From contig CM064523.1 in NCBI GenBank assembly GCA_032716605.1, positions 42,779,656 through 42,843,655 of the forward strand: 64,000 nt of DNA, read 5' to 3'. The stretch is from Paralithodes platypus. Taxonomy: Eukaryota > Arthropoda > Malacostraca > Decapoda > Lithodidae. Below the pieces are notes generated by a model, which saw only the letters and a list, made by a program, of their open reading frames with translations, ran no database searches and was not told the origin of the DNA. The position numbers and the translations under genes are program-made. Within the stretch, counting starts at the first letter, position 1, and the number at the start of each line of letters is the position of its first letter. Positions 1 through 9,514 of this stretch are shown piece by piece.

Positions 1-262
1 GAGAGTTGCACAGAGAAGGGGTGGTATTGTGTTGCAAGACGGGTACTAATTACCCTATGTAGAGGAGGTGGTATACACTGGGTGAGCTCTGAGGAGCACT
101 GATGATTGTAGTAGCGATAGAATAGCGAGAGATGAAACATTGCGGCGAAGAGAGAGAGAGACAGAGATTGCAGAGAGTTGGTGAGTGGACGGGAGTTAAT
201 GATACGAAAGGCTTTCCTTTCTACCTTGTTTAGGAGTGCGGTGTGAGAGGATCCATCCCACA
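1..262 (-). mobile_element. LINE 3' fragment (jockey/CR1-like), copy 1
   Basis: The sequence is near-identical to 3050-3300 and 7395-7650 of this window, which encode the C-terminal part of a LINE reverse transcriptase on the minus strand. Only this tail is present because the window begins inside it. It ends at a CA-rich stretch leading into (TA)n. Assignment rests on the internal alignment with the longer copies. Confidence 0.75.
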
Positions 263-264
263 CA

Positions 265-271
265 CACACAA

Positions 272-348
<77 letters not shown>
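265..348. repeat. CA/(TA)n/(GA)n compound microsatellite
   Basis: A short CA run is followed by about 26 TA dinucleotides and then about 9 GA dinucleotides. Open frames through this stretch are repeat artefacts. Confidence 0.95.
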
Positions 349-349
<1 letters not shown>

Positions 350-526
350 GGCGAGAGGACCTGTTCTACGTTATGGTGGATGAGGGGACATATGGTGGTT
401 GTACAGTGGTGCGGCAGAACCAATACGGAAATATTAAGCCTACTAGCATTTATTGTCTATAGATAGTGGCTGTTCCCACACGTATCCAAACGACCACACA
501 CACCAACAACCCACCTCTCAGTCACC

Positions 527-840
527 ATGCACAACAAAATTGAAGGGACTGTGAAGTGGTACAACTTCAAAAAGGGTTTCGGATTTATCAACAGAACAGA
601 CAACAACGAGGATATACTGTATTTGTACACCAAACTGGAATATCAAGAACGAACACCAGAACATCACTAGACACCGGAGAGGATGTAAAATTCGTCATCA
701 GAAAAGGAAGACAGGGCCTCGAAGTTAAAGAAGTAACAGGACCAGGAGGAACGGAAACCAGAGGTTCTCCCTATGCTGCAGAACATCCACCAAGAAAATC
801 TGAAGAACATACTATACATGAAATATCTATGTATGTATAG
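527..840 (+). pseudogene. Cold-shock-domain (Y-box-like) gene, frameshifted
   Basis: An ATG at 527 in a plausible context (gtcaccatg) opens a frame reading GTVKWYNFKKGFGFIN, the nucleic-acid-binding RNP1-type motif of cold-shock domains. The frame hits a stop after about 45 codons. The second half of the fold (FVHQTGI, then GEDVKFVI and VTGPGG) continues in the next forward frame from about 620 to 840, so one small indel near 617-622 breaks the domain. Y-box proteins bind single-stranded RNA or DNA and regulate mRNA translation and storage. No introns interrupt the domain here, which suggests either a retrocopy or an intron-poor gene. Domain identification is secure; pseudogene status could be a sequencing error. 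Confidence 0.75.
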
Positions 841-913
841 AAACGGCAAAAGCTCTTGCTGGCCCAAATAAACAACATTTAAGCCACATAATACCTTTAA
901 TCTTGCATTATAA

Positions 914-1579
914 CAACCTACCATCTATAAAATTCCCACAAGAAGCTCACCATCCACCCAAACATCCAACCAACAAATCTCAGCAAAAGAAGGACCCCTG
1001 GAAAAAGAAAACGAAGAAGACAAATCAGTTGATCTGGAGGAATTTGAAGAATACGAGCAAGAAGTGGACAATGAAGACAACGAGGAAGAAACCGTTGAAG
1101 AAGATCATCAGCAAGAATATAAAGAACAAGCACAAATAGACAAACAACAAGAACAAAACCCACCAAAACCCCAGAAAAAAACCTACCCAGCCTCCAGTGA
1201 CAAGATCAAAACCTACCCAGCCTCCAGTGACAAGATCAAAACCTACCCAGCCTCCAGTGACAAGATCAAAACCTACCCAGCCTCCAGTGACAAGATCAAA
1301 ACCTACCCAGCCTCCAGTGACAAGATCAAAACCGGCAAGTCAACAGTAGAAGAACAACAAAACCACAAGATCAAGAAGAAACAAGAACAAACCAAGAACT
1401 GGACAGACCATCCCTGGGAGAATGACAGCATTTTTAAATTCATACTCCTTCAAGTTCACAGTCGAGGAAAAACTTACAAATACATAGTTCAACTATTGAC
1501 AAATTACGAGCTTTGCTACACATTTTTGAGAGCTCAAAAACAGGAAATGAAAGACAAAACAACCATCCCCATCTTATGA
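914..1579 (+). CDS. Acidic/Gln-rich ORF with 10-residue repeats, possible C-terminal tail of the cold-shock gene
   Basis: The frame is open from 914 to a stop at 1579, the same frame as the ATG at 527. It is Glu/Asp-rich, then Gln/Lys-rich, then has five tandem KTYPASSDKI decapeptides, then a more ordinary C-terminus (ending near DKTTIPIL). Y-box proteins typically have low-complexity charged tails after the cold-shock domain, so it may be the rest of that gene. The 74 bases between 840 and 914 contain stops and no convincing splice sites. There is no good internal ATG near the start. An alternative is an unrelated short gene or a chance open frame in A-rich DNA. Confidence 0.4.
   Translation, partial: QPTIYKIPTRSSPSTQTSNQQISAKEGPLEKENEEDKSVDLEEFEEYEQEVDNEDNEEETVEEDHQQEYKEQAQIDKQQEQNPPKPQKKTYPASSDKIKTYPASSDKIKTYPASSDKIKTYPASSDKIKTYPASSDKIKTGKSTVEEQQNHKIKKKQEQTKNWTDHPWENDSIFKFILLQVHSRGKTYKYIVQLLTNYELCYTFLRAQKQEMKDKTTIPIL
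1181..1330 (+). repeat. 30-bp tandem repeat, 5 copies
   Basis: Five essentially identical 30-bp units lie in register with the reading frame and encode a Lys-Thr-Tyr-Pro-Ala-Ser-Ser-Asp-Lys-Ile decapeptide. The lack of divergence implies recent expansion or strong homogenisation. Confidence 0.95.
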
Positions 1580-2695
1580 ATTAAATATAACTAATTCCTT
1601 GCCTAAGATCAAGTTATACATAGATAAACAATAGAATAAAGCAAATTAGCCAGACAAGAGTATCTAAAAAAAACAGTAAATATTATAGCAAAAATCTAAC
1701 AAATAAATAAGAAGAACAATAATATAACTTTGAAACAAAATAGGTAAATAGAACATTCAATAATAAGTCAGCATCAGAACAACAAATTAGCAAAATAACA
1801 AAATAACTCTGCCCTTAATAAAATAGGTAAATAGAACACCTCAATACTAAGTCAAATAAATAACATAATATCAGAACAACAAATTAGCTATAAAGTAACT
1901 CAAACCCTACATAGCAAGGTGGTCTGCCCACCAACTTTTAATCTACTACTTTCTTTGATAATTTCCTCCCTTTTCCTCCTTCACTCCCTAACCCTCTTCT
2001 TTCCCCTCTTAGACCCATCTTGGGTCTTGTCGTGGTTTGTTGTTGTAGTAGCAAAAGGTTGTGGTGGTGTTAGTTGTAGTATTAGTTATAACGTGCTACT
2101 TGTGGTGGTGGTGGTTATAGTTGTCCACTATTTTGCTTTACATTAGCGTATAATAGAACATGTATTACCAATTGCTTTCGGGAATTGTTATAAAAAACAT
2201 AAATAATGGTAAGTTAAGGTGAGGATGGATGCTTTATTATACCCTGTTCATTACAGGAGGCCAGAATTCATTAACCCAAACCTCTGTAAGTCAAATAGGT
2301 CCAGAGCAAATGGGCTGTTACTTAGACACTTCCTCCTTGTTGACTCTTCTCAATTGACAAAAGTATTAGCTTGATTACTCTAGTCGCTTAACTCTCCCGC
2401 CTCGGGCTTAAAGCCACCTGGGATAGACTGTTTTGCTCGCTCGGCCGATTTCTTTTCATTAGGCGTAAATCATCACCTTCCTACTCTAAACCTATCGATA
2501 TATATTATTTATTTATTATTATTTCTCTTCACGATGAAAATGCGTAGAATTGTCTAGGTTACGTGTAGCCAAAATAATGACGAGATCAAAATATGTAGAG
2601 AATATGGTTCTCAGGCGGCCTGGGCTCTGGCTCTACCTCATTCACTAGGAGTATATCTTCTCTTTCCTATTGTTAACCTAAATAAGTTATCGTTA

Positions 2696-2752
<57 letters not shown>

Positions 2753-2785
2753 AAGTCGCTGAAAAACGCCCTCTATACTGATGAA
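1580..2785. other. No gene recognised; AT-rich, with (TA)n at 2697-2748
   Basis: A-rich sequence (1600-1900) repeats a short motif around 'aaataggtaaatagaac' twice. T-rich sequence follows (1930-2150). A 50-bp pure (TA)n ends just before the next LINE copy. The 75-codon frame at 1919-2146 is low-complexity and unsupported. Confidence 0.7.
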
Positions 2786-4498
2786 TAGATATATTTTGTG
2801 TTCTATGTGAGTGAGGGAGACAAACAGCAGCACTGCTTGTATCTAATCACATCCGACTGTCTAGTGCCTCCCCCAGAGTTGAAAGAGTGACAGGGCCAAA
2901 ATCAAGGGACGTTCGAGCCAAAATGACTGGACACACGGAGTTTGAAGCAATTTAAGTCATAGGAAAAGGGAAAGACTGATTCTGGAAGAGAGTTCCAGAG
3001 CTCCGCTGTTGAATAGAAGAAAGACTGAGAATAATGGTTCACTCTTGGGTTGGAGAGTTGCACAGATAAGGGGTGGGATTGTGTTGCAAGACGGGTACTA
3101 CGTACCCTACGAAGAGGAGGTGGTATACACTGGGAAAGCTCTGAGGAACATTGATTATTGTAGTAGCAATAGAATAGCGAGAGAGCTACAACATTGCGGC
3201 GAAGAGAGAGAGATTACAGAGAGTTGGTGAGTGGATGGGAGTTAATGATACGAAAGGCTTTCCTTTTTATTTTGTTTAAGAGTACGGTATGAGATGATCC
3301 TCCCCACACATGTAAACAATGCTCAATATAAGGATGCACTGTACCCCTGTACAGAGCAAGGAGCTGAGCAGGGGTAAAGAACCCCTTGACGCAGTTGAGC
3401 ACACCCAGCTTCTGGGAGGCTGCCTTAGCAAGACTGGTAATAAGGTCCTTCGAATTGGGAGCAAAATAAAAAGAGACACCAAGAATATTGAGAGAAAATG
3501 AAGGATAGACTTTTGTAATGTTCATGTGTAATGGATAGTCCTCTGGGAGTTTCGGACGGGTAGTAAGATGAAGAAATTGGGTTTTGAAAGCATTAAAGGC
3601 AACAAGGTTTTCTCTGCTCCAATTGGAAATAGTAGTTAGATCAGAAGATAAGTGTTGCATGGCTTCATTATGTTTGTTTTTGGAGGATTTCTGGCTGGGG
3701 CGTTCAGGACAACTAATTAAGTGGTGTAAGGTAGAGTCGTCTGCGTATGAATGAATGGGAATGGAGGTACAGTTGAGAAGATCATTTATGAAAATTAGAT
3801 AGAGAATGGGAGATAGGACAGAGCATTGAGGAACACCGGAGTTGATAGGATGAAGAAGTGAGCGATGGCCGTCCATAAACGCAGCTATGGAACAGCCGGA
3901 AAGGAAATTAGAGACAAAGGCACAGATGGAGTGATAGAAACCGAAGATGGGTAGTTTAGAGATTAAAGATTTGTGCCAGACTCTATCGAAGGCCTTCGAT
4001 ATATCTAGTGCAATAGAAAAGGTCTCACCAAATTCCCGAAAGGAGGATGACCAAGGGTTAGTAAGATATGAAGGAAGATCACCAGTAGAGCGACCATTAA
4101 GGAAGCCATAATGGCGATCTGAGAGTAGATTATGAGAAGAGAAATGCTGAAGAAATATGGAAGCAAGAATAGTTTTAAAAACTTTAGAGATACAAGTGAT
4201 GAGAGCAATTGGACGATAATTGGAGGGTTGAGAGAGTTCACCCTTCTTTGGGACAAATTGAATGAAAGCAAACTTCCAGCAAGAAGGGATGACGTTAGAG
4301 GAGAGACAGAGACAAAACAGTTTGCCTAGGCAGGGAGTCAGCATGGAAGCCCATTTTTTTGGTGCACAGGAGGAACACTGTCCGGACCGTACGTCTTCTT
4401 AGTATTAAGCTCAAAGAGGGTAGAAAATACATCTTCAGAAATTATTAAGATATTAGGCATAAGTAGGAGAGGGAGGAAGAGCACCAGAATCATCCAAG
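2786..4498 (-). mobile_element. LINE (jockey/CR1-like), copy 2, 5'-truncated
   Basis: On the minus strand this runs from the 3' untranslated end (about 2786, the 'ctatgtga' terminus shared with the copies at 7168 and 62060) up through the reverse transcriptase. Homology to copy 3 stops at 4498, where unrelated GT-rich and G-run sequence begins, so the copy lacks its endonuclease. It lies next to (TA)n and the P-like transposon at 4771. Confidence 0.85.
3214..4344 (-). CDS. LINE reverse transcriptase (partial ORF2)
   Basis: This is an uninterrupted 376-codon frame. Visible in order are the PSNYRPIALI block, the Asp of motif A in SIALDISKAFDRVWH, SGVPQ-SVLSPILYLIFINDLL, and the catalytic YADDS motif, followed by a thumb region and a CLHVWGGSSH segment. 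Reverse transcriptase copies element RNA at a nicked target (target-primed reverse transcription). SGVPQGS is altered to SGVPQCS, one substitution in a normally strict motif, which may impair activity. The frame opens with a chance Met; the true ORF2 began further upstream and that part is lost. Clade placement (jockey superfamily versus CR1-like) is uncertain. Confidence 0.85.
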   Translation of the reverse strand: MLTPCLGKLFCLCLSSNVIPSCWKFAFIQFVPKKGELSQPSNYRPIALITCISKVFKTILASIFLQHFSSHNLLSDRHYGFLNGRSTGDLPSYLTNPWSSSFREFGETFSIALDISKAFDRVWHKSLISKLPIFGFYHSICAFVSNFLSGCSIAAFMDGHRSLLHPINSGVPQCSVLSPILYLIFINDLLNCTSIPIHSYADDSTLHHLISCPERPSQKSSKNKHNEAMQHLSSDLTTISNWSRENLVAFNAFKTQFLHLTTRPKLPEDYPLHMNITKVYPSFSLNILGVSFYFAPNSKDLITSLAKAASQKLGVLNCVKGFFTPAQLLALYRGTVHPYIEHCLHVWGGSSHTVLLNKIKRKAFRIINSHPLTNSL

Positions 4499-4720
4499 GT
4501 GGACCAGTCCCAGGCCGGCTGTGTGCGTGGGGGGTTGCAGGAGATTGTTTTTATATTGGCGAGGGGGGGGGGGGGGTGACAACCTCAATTTCCTTAATAA
4601 CTTGCTTTTGGAGGGGGATACTTGGGTATTTAGGTCGCATTGTATCTCGAGTTTTTTGTAAAATATACAGTATATATGTATATACTGTATATAAATATAC
4701 ATGTATATATACAGTATATA

Positions 4721-4722
<2 letters not shown>

Positions 4723-4770
<48 letters not shown>
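4723..4770. repeat. (TA)n microsatellite, left flank of P-like element
   Basis: Pure TA dinucleotides directly abut the terminus of the transposon at 4771. The matching TA tract resumes after 6984, consistent with insertion into a TA array. Confidence 0.9.
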
Positions 4771-4772
<2 letters not shown>

Positions 4773-5348
4773 TAGACTCCTTTAAAGAAGGAGTGAAACC
4801 TCCCATGCTCGGGGTTTGTAACTTGAGTCTGAAGGATTAACTTGAGTCCTGGGCTAAAATGACTTCTAGAAGGGCTAGAGACATGATCTCGGGGTCCAAA
4901 TAGGGGTTTTTGAGGACGGCGAGTTCACTAGCGACATTTTCAACACCACCTGGGGTCATCTTCAAGGTCAAAAGGTCATATTTCAAGGTCAAATTAGTGA
5001 ATGTTGGTAATTTTTGCCCGTGTTTTGCGTCTAACTCATAAACGGTGAGAGATGGCGGATTGTAATAAGAGGCAAGTTTGTAGAGCTGTCCAAATTTGAT
5101 ATTTATTATCCATAGACTCCTTTAAAGAAGGACTGAAACCTCCCACGCTCGGAGTTTGTAACTTGAGTATGAAGGATTAACTTGAGTCCTGGGCTAAAAT
5201 GACTTCTAGAAGGGCTAGAGACACGATCTCGGGGTCCAAATATGGGTTTTTGAGGACGGCGAGTTGACTAGCGACATTTTCAACACCACCTGGGGTCATC
5301 TTCAAGGTCAAAAGGTCATATTTCAAGGTCAAATTAGTGAATTTTGGT
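4771..5348 (+). repeat. Left terminal repeat, two direct copies (340 bp + 238 bp)
   Basis: Positions 4771-5110 and 5111-5348 start with the same 20-bp terminus and share the 'gggctagagacacgatctcgg' and 'aaggtcaaaaggtcatatttc' blocks. The inner copy lacks the last roughly 100 bp. The 87-codon antisense frame over 5177-5440 is only the complement of this repeat. Confidence 0.9.
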
Positions 5349-5350
5349 AT

Positions 5351-6284
5351 CCATCTGCGCGACGAATCCAGACAGCAGACTGTACAAGTTTCACTAGGCT
5401 GGAGGAGGCCTGCCAAATTATATCTACCTACACATGGCAAGGAGGTGGTGGTCGTAAGCTGAAGCTAACTCAGCAAACTGCTGAAGCCTTCACTGTGTCC
5501 ACACGTAATAATGTGGATGCTGCCAAAAATGCTTCTGGCAGAGACAGACTTTGACTACGTTCTTCCTGCTATATTCGCGGATGAAGCCTTGGAAAAGTTT
5601 TTCGGCCAAGCCAGGCAAAGAAGCGGTGGAAACTTGTACATTGACATAGTTGACATTATGGCTGCAGCTAAAATTGCAAATTTGCAGACACTCATTAAGC
5701 ATGACATTATGCCAGAATCTAGTTCTCGTGTGCTTGATTGCGACAAGAATTGTACTACTTCCATAAATCCAGATGAGCGAAGTGAACTCATTGACGAGAT
5801 CACTCCTCAAGACACTCAGGAACTCTTGAGGTCTGATGATACCCTTAAGCATAAAGTTGTTTATTTAGCCGGACACCTTGTTCATAAATATGGTGATTGC
5901 ACTAGTATGGAGGAGATCATTGATGATGATGGTAACGAGGTGTCATCGGAGTTCCTAGATAATTTGAATAGAGGTGGACTGAGTGTGCCGACTATGTCAA
6001 CCATCTTTTTTGTACATAATGCCTATAATTTGCATGACAAGACTAAAATGCGTTGCCACTTTAATTTTGCTGAGCTGTTATCCTTTGTAGATGCACCTGT
6101 ATCTAGTAGTAATGCTGCATGTGCTACTTTAGCTAACATTCTATTGAAAGCTCATGTCCTCAATGTAAGTGACAAAGAAAAGGTTGTGGGATGCCTCAGG
6201 AGGCAAGAAACTAGCGATAGCTCTCCAACTAGTGATAGACATAGACATAGTTGTAATAGACATAGTGTTGTGATATGCATATAA
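5351..6284 (+). pseudogene. P-element/THAP9-like transposase, C-terminal fragment
   Basis: The main frame (from about 5511) includes a segment around FADEALEKFFGQARQRSGGN. This resembles the conserved ENxFGxxRQRxGxN box near the C-terminus of P-element and THAP9 transposases, which cut and paste DNA through an RNase-H-like fold. Upstream, coding-like sequence (TFTRLEEACQ..., 5351-5520) continues in another frame, implying a frameshift near 5515-5525. There is no THAP zinc finger or catalytic core, since only the last roughly 260 residues remain. The frame ends in a degenerate RHRHS-like repeat at 6230-6284. The fragment cannot be active. Confidence 0.65.
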
Positions 6285-6304
6285 TGTTTATGTAATACAA
6301 TATA

Positions 6305-6984
6305 TGATAATAAATATCAAATTTTGAGAGCTCTACAAACTTGCCTCATATTACAATCAGCCATCTCTCACCGTTTATGAGTTAAACACAAAAACGGGCA
6401 AAAATTACCAAAATTCACTAATTTGACCTTGAAATATGACCTTCTGACCTTGAAGATGACCCCAGGTGGTGTTGAAAATGTCGCTAGTCAACTCGTCGTC
6501 CTTAAAAACCCCTATTTGCACCCCGAGATCGTGTCTCTAGCCCTTCTAGAAGTCATTTTAGCCCAGGACTCAAGTTAATCCTTCATACTCAAGTTACAAA
6601 CCCCGAGCATGGGAGGTTTCAGTCCTTCTTTAAAGGAGTCTATGGATAATAAATATCAAATTTGGACAGCTCTACAAACTTGCTTCTTATTACAATCAGC
6701 CATCTCTCACCGTTTATGAGTTAGACACCAAAAACGGGCAAAAATTACCAAAATTAACTAATTTTACCTTGGAATATGACCTTTTGACCTTGAAGATGAC
6801 CCCAGGTGGTGTTGAAAATGTCGCTAGTGAACTCGTTGTCCTCAAAAACCACTATTTCGACCCCGAGATCGTGTCTCTAGCCCTTCTAGAAGTCATTTTA
6901 GCCCAGGACTCAAGTAAATCCTTCAGACTCAAGTTAAAAACCCCGAGGTCGTGACGTTCCAGTCCTTCTTTAAAGGAGTCTATA
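6305..6984 (-). repeat. Right terminal repeat, two direct copies (340 bp each), inverted relative to left
   Basis: Both copies read as the reverse complement of 4771-5110, with a few substitutions. The inner copy ends 'ggagtctatg' at 6644 and the outer ends 'ggagtctata' at 6984. Confidence 0.9.
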
Positions 6985-7054
6985 ATATATATATATAATT
7001 ATGTTTATATGTAAATATATATATATATATATACTGTATATATATATATATATA

Positions 7055-7132
<78 letters not shown>

Positions 7133-7140
7133 TGTATATG
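6985..7140. repeat. Compound (TA)n microsatellite
   Basis: Long TA runs are interrupted by 'ctgta' and 'cctgta' motifs. The IYIYIY-type reading frame over it is an artefact. Confidence 0.95.
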
Positions 7141-7167
7141 TTAATACAAAAAACAAAAAAAATATCT

Positions 7168-8443
7168 ATGTGAATGAGGGAGACAAAAAGGCACAGCTGC
7201 CTGCAGCGAGTGCCTCCGCCAGATTTCAAAGAGTGACAGGGCCGAAATCAAGGGACGTTCGAGCTAAAATGCCTGGAGACACGGAGTTTGAAGCAATTTA
7301 AGTCATAGGAAGAGGGAAAGACTGATTCTGGTAGAGAGTTCCAGAGCTCAGCAGTTGAATAGAAGAAAGTCTGAGAATAGCATTTCACTCTTGGGTTGGA
7401 GAGTTGCACAGAGTAGGGGTGGGATTGTGTTGCAAGGCGGGTACTACGTACCCTACGTAGAGGAGGTGGTATACACTGGGAAAGCTCCGAGGAACACTGA
7501 TTATTGTAGTAGCGATAGAATAGCGAGAGAGTTGCAACATTGCGGCGAAGAAAGAGAGATTGCAGAGAGTTGGTGAGTGAACGGGAGTTAATGATACGAA
7601 AGGCTTTCCTTTCTACTTTGTCTAGGAGTGCAGTGTGAGAGGATCCTCCCCACACATGTGAACAATACTCAATACAAGGACGCACTGTGCCGGGTGCCCC
7701 TGTACAGAGCAAGAAGCTGCACAGTGGTAAAGAACCCCATGAGGCGGTTGAGCACACTCAGCTTCTGGGAGGCTGCCTTAGCGAGACTGGTAATATGGTC
7801 TTTCCACATGAGAGCAGAAGAAAAAGAGACACCGAGAACATTGAGAGAAGATGAAGGGTTGATTTTTGTATTGTTGAAGAATATGGGATAGTCCTCTGGA
7901 GGTTCCTGATGGGTAGTAAGATGGATAAATTGAGTTTTGGAAGCATTAAATACAACAAGGTTTTCTCTACCCCAATTGGAAATAGTAGCTAGATAAGCTA
8001 GATAAGCGTTTTATGGCTTCATTACGTTTGTTTTTGAGGGACTACTGGCTGGGGCGTTCTGGAAGACTAATTGAGTGGTGTAAGGTAGAGTTGTCTGCAT
8101 ATGAATGGATGGGACTGGATGTACAGTTGAGAAGATCATTTATGAAAATTAGAAAGAGAATAGGAGATAGGACAGAACCCTGAGGAACACCGGAGTTGAT
8201 AGGATGAGGAAATGACCGATGGCCGTCCACAACCGCAGCTAGGGAATGGCCGGAAAGGAAATTAGAGACAAAGGCACAGATGGAGGGACAGAAACCGATG
8301 GAGGGCAGTTTGGAAATTAAAGATTTGTGCCAGACTCTATCGAAGGCCTTCGATATGTGTAGTGCAACAGAACAGTCTCACTGAACAGTCCCGAAAGTTG
8401 GATGACCAAGAGTTAGTAAGATATGAAAGAATATCACCAGTAG
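7168..8443 (-). mobile_element. LINE (jockey/CR1-like), copy 3, 3' half
   Basis: Colinear on the minus strand with 2786-4085 of copy 2. It contains the C-terminal RT frame (7248-7757), with an insertion near 7685, the thumb, and SGVPQGSVLSPILFLIFINDLL (8042-8230), all split by frameshifts. Homology stops at 8443 inside the codon region after the 'FLNG-STGD' box. The missing upstream part resumes at 14849, so this LINE was split by later insertions. YADNS replaces the YADDS catalytic motif here, so this copy is dead. Confidence 0.85.
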
Positions 8444-8659
8444 AGCAACCTTTAGATCCATACCATACCCTAGGATACAGAAATATAAGCCCCTGCAGTC
8501 CCAAGCACTGTGGCAAAAATGGCAGGAGAGACCACCTTTCCACCTCAAGAGATGGAGCAAGACTGGCCAAGTCACCCTTCAGCGGGTCTTATCTAAGCTG
8601 AGAAGTGTTGCCAGACCGGTAGCAGTCGTGTTACCAACTACAGGATTGTACAGGCAGTT
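8444..8659. other. Unidentified insert between LINE half and Gypsy LTR
   Basis: About 216 bp that does not match the LINE, Gypsy LTR or other repeats in this window. Together with 14760-14848 it forms an older insert of about 305 bp, interrupted by the Gypsy element. I see no convincing terminal repeats. 14760-14848 carries a 'ctgacgaatatact-gggcctgggactgt' unit twice. Confidence 0.5.
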
Positions 8660-8664
8660 ACAAT

Positions 8665-9012
8665 TGTATGGTTGTCATGTGGAGCTACAACAACCTTGAT
8701 GATCCTTTCTTGCACAAGGATGTGGAATAAAAGTCCAGAGATAAGTTTATAGGTTCTTATTAGCCAGAGATACAGAGAGCTGGGAGGCACTGTTATGCTG
8801 AGTGCCGACAGGATGTTACTGATGAAAACATGTGTAGCGGTGCCGGATATATTTGGTGCAACGCTGCCGATACTACAGAGTACGGTATATTATCATGGGA
8901 TATTAAACAATGATAGTATTGCCCTGAAAATACATGTGTGTATGTTGCAATATGATTAAGGCATGTGTACACTCTGTATATATGTTGTGTGTGCACTTAA
9001 CCGATATCAACA
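8665..9012 (-). repeat. Gypsy 3' LTR
   Basis: Begins TGTATGG and ends ATCAACA in plus orientation (TG...CA on both strands). It contains an aataaa signal on the plus strand but its transcription runs on the minus strand. Matches 14407-14754. Confidence 0.93.
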
Positions 9013-9027
9013 CCTCCCTCCCCCTTC
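9013..9027 (-). promoter_or_regulatory. Gypsy polypurine tract
   Basis: On the minus strand the run gaagggggagggagg lies directly against the 3' LTR, the position where plus-strand DNA synthesis is primed in LTR retrotransposons. Confidence 0.8.
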
Positions 9028-9166
9028 AAGCTCGCAAGATGTTGTCGAACTTACTCTTTTTCTAGGAGCCTTTCAGACCTACGTGGGGCCATGGGGGAAG
9101 TGAAGGACTCTCTTTCTGGGTCCGTGCAAGACACAGGGATCTCAGGGTTATGGGGGGAGGGGTTCA

Positions 9167-9514
9167 TGTATGGTTGTTTTGTGAAGCTACAACAACCTTG
9201 ATAATCCTTTCTTGCACAAGGATGTAGAATAAAAGTCCAGAGGTAAGTTTATAGGTTCTTATTAGCCAAAGAGATACAGAGAGCTGGGGTGGCACTGCTA
9301 TGCTGAGTGCCGACCGGATATTACTGAGGAAAAACATGTGCTGCGGTGCCGTATATATTTGGTACAACGCTGCCGATACTACAGAGTACGGTATATTATC
9401 ATGGGATATTAAACAATGATAGTAGCCCTGAAATTACATGTGTGTATGTTGCAATATGATTAAGGCATGTGTACACTCTGTATATATGTTGTGTGTGCAC
9501 TTAACCGATATCAA
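9167..9514 (-). mobile_element. Solo LTR of the same Gypsy family, nested at the pol stop
   Basis: An extra LTR copy, more diverged than the two terminal ones, is flanked by the direct repeat ggttca (9161-9166 and 9515-9520). It lacks the last CA dinucleotide of the canonical end. It lies between the integrase frame and the 3' untranslated region, so pol now terminates on LTR sequence (TGA at the junction). A solo LTR arises by recombination between the two LTRs of an inserted element. Confidence 0.88.

Larger units (their letters stand above)
4771..6984 (+). mobile_element. P-element-like DNA transposon with doubled long inverted repeats
   Basis: The block begins CATAGACTCCTTTAAAGAAG and ends with its complement (CTTTAAAGGAGTCTATA). 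About 340 bp of terminal sequence is present twice head-to-tail on the left (4771-5110; 5111-5348, truncated) and twice on the right in inverted orientation (6305-6644; 6645-6984). The centre carries a transposase C-terminal reading frame. Both flanks are (TA)n, so an exact target duplication cannot be read. A possible history is that an element of about 1.5 kb (5111-6644) inserted at the symmetric centre of a MITE made only of two such arms. Class assignment comes from the transposase fragment. Confidence 0.75.

Noticed and set aside
1919..2146. 75-codon T/V-rich frame
   Set aside because: Low complexity, no recognisable domain, no conservation with anything in the window.
5177..5440. Antisense frame in the P-like terminal repeat, also seen at 6769-6954
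   Set aside because: Recurs only because the terminal repeat is duplicated and inverted; no domain.
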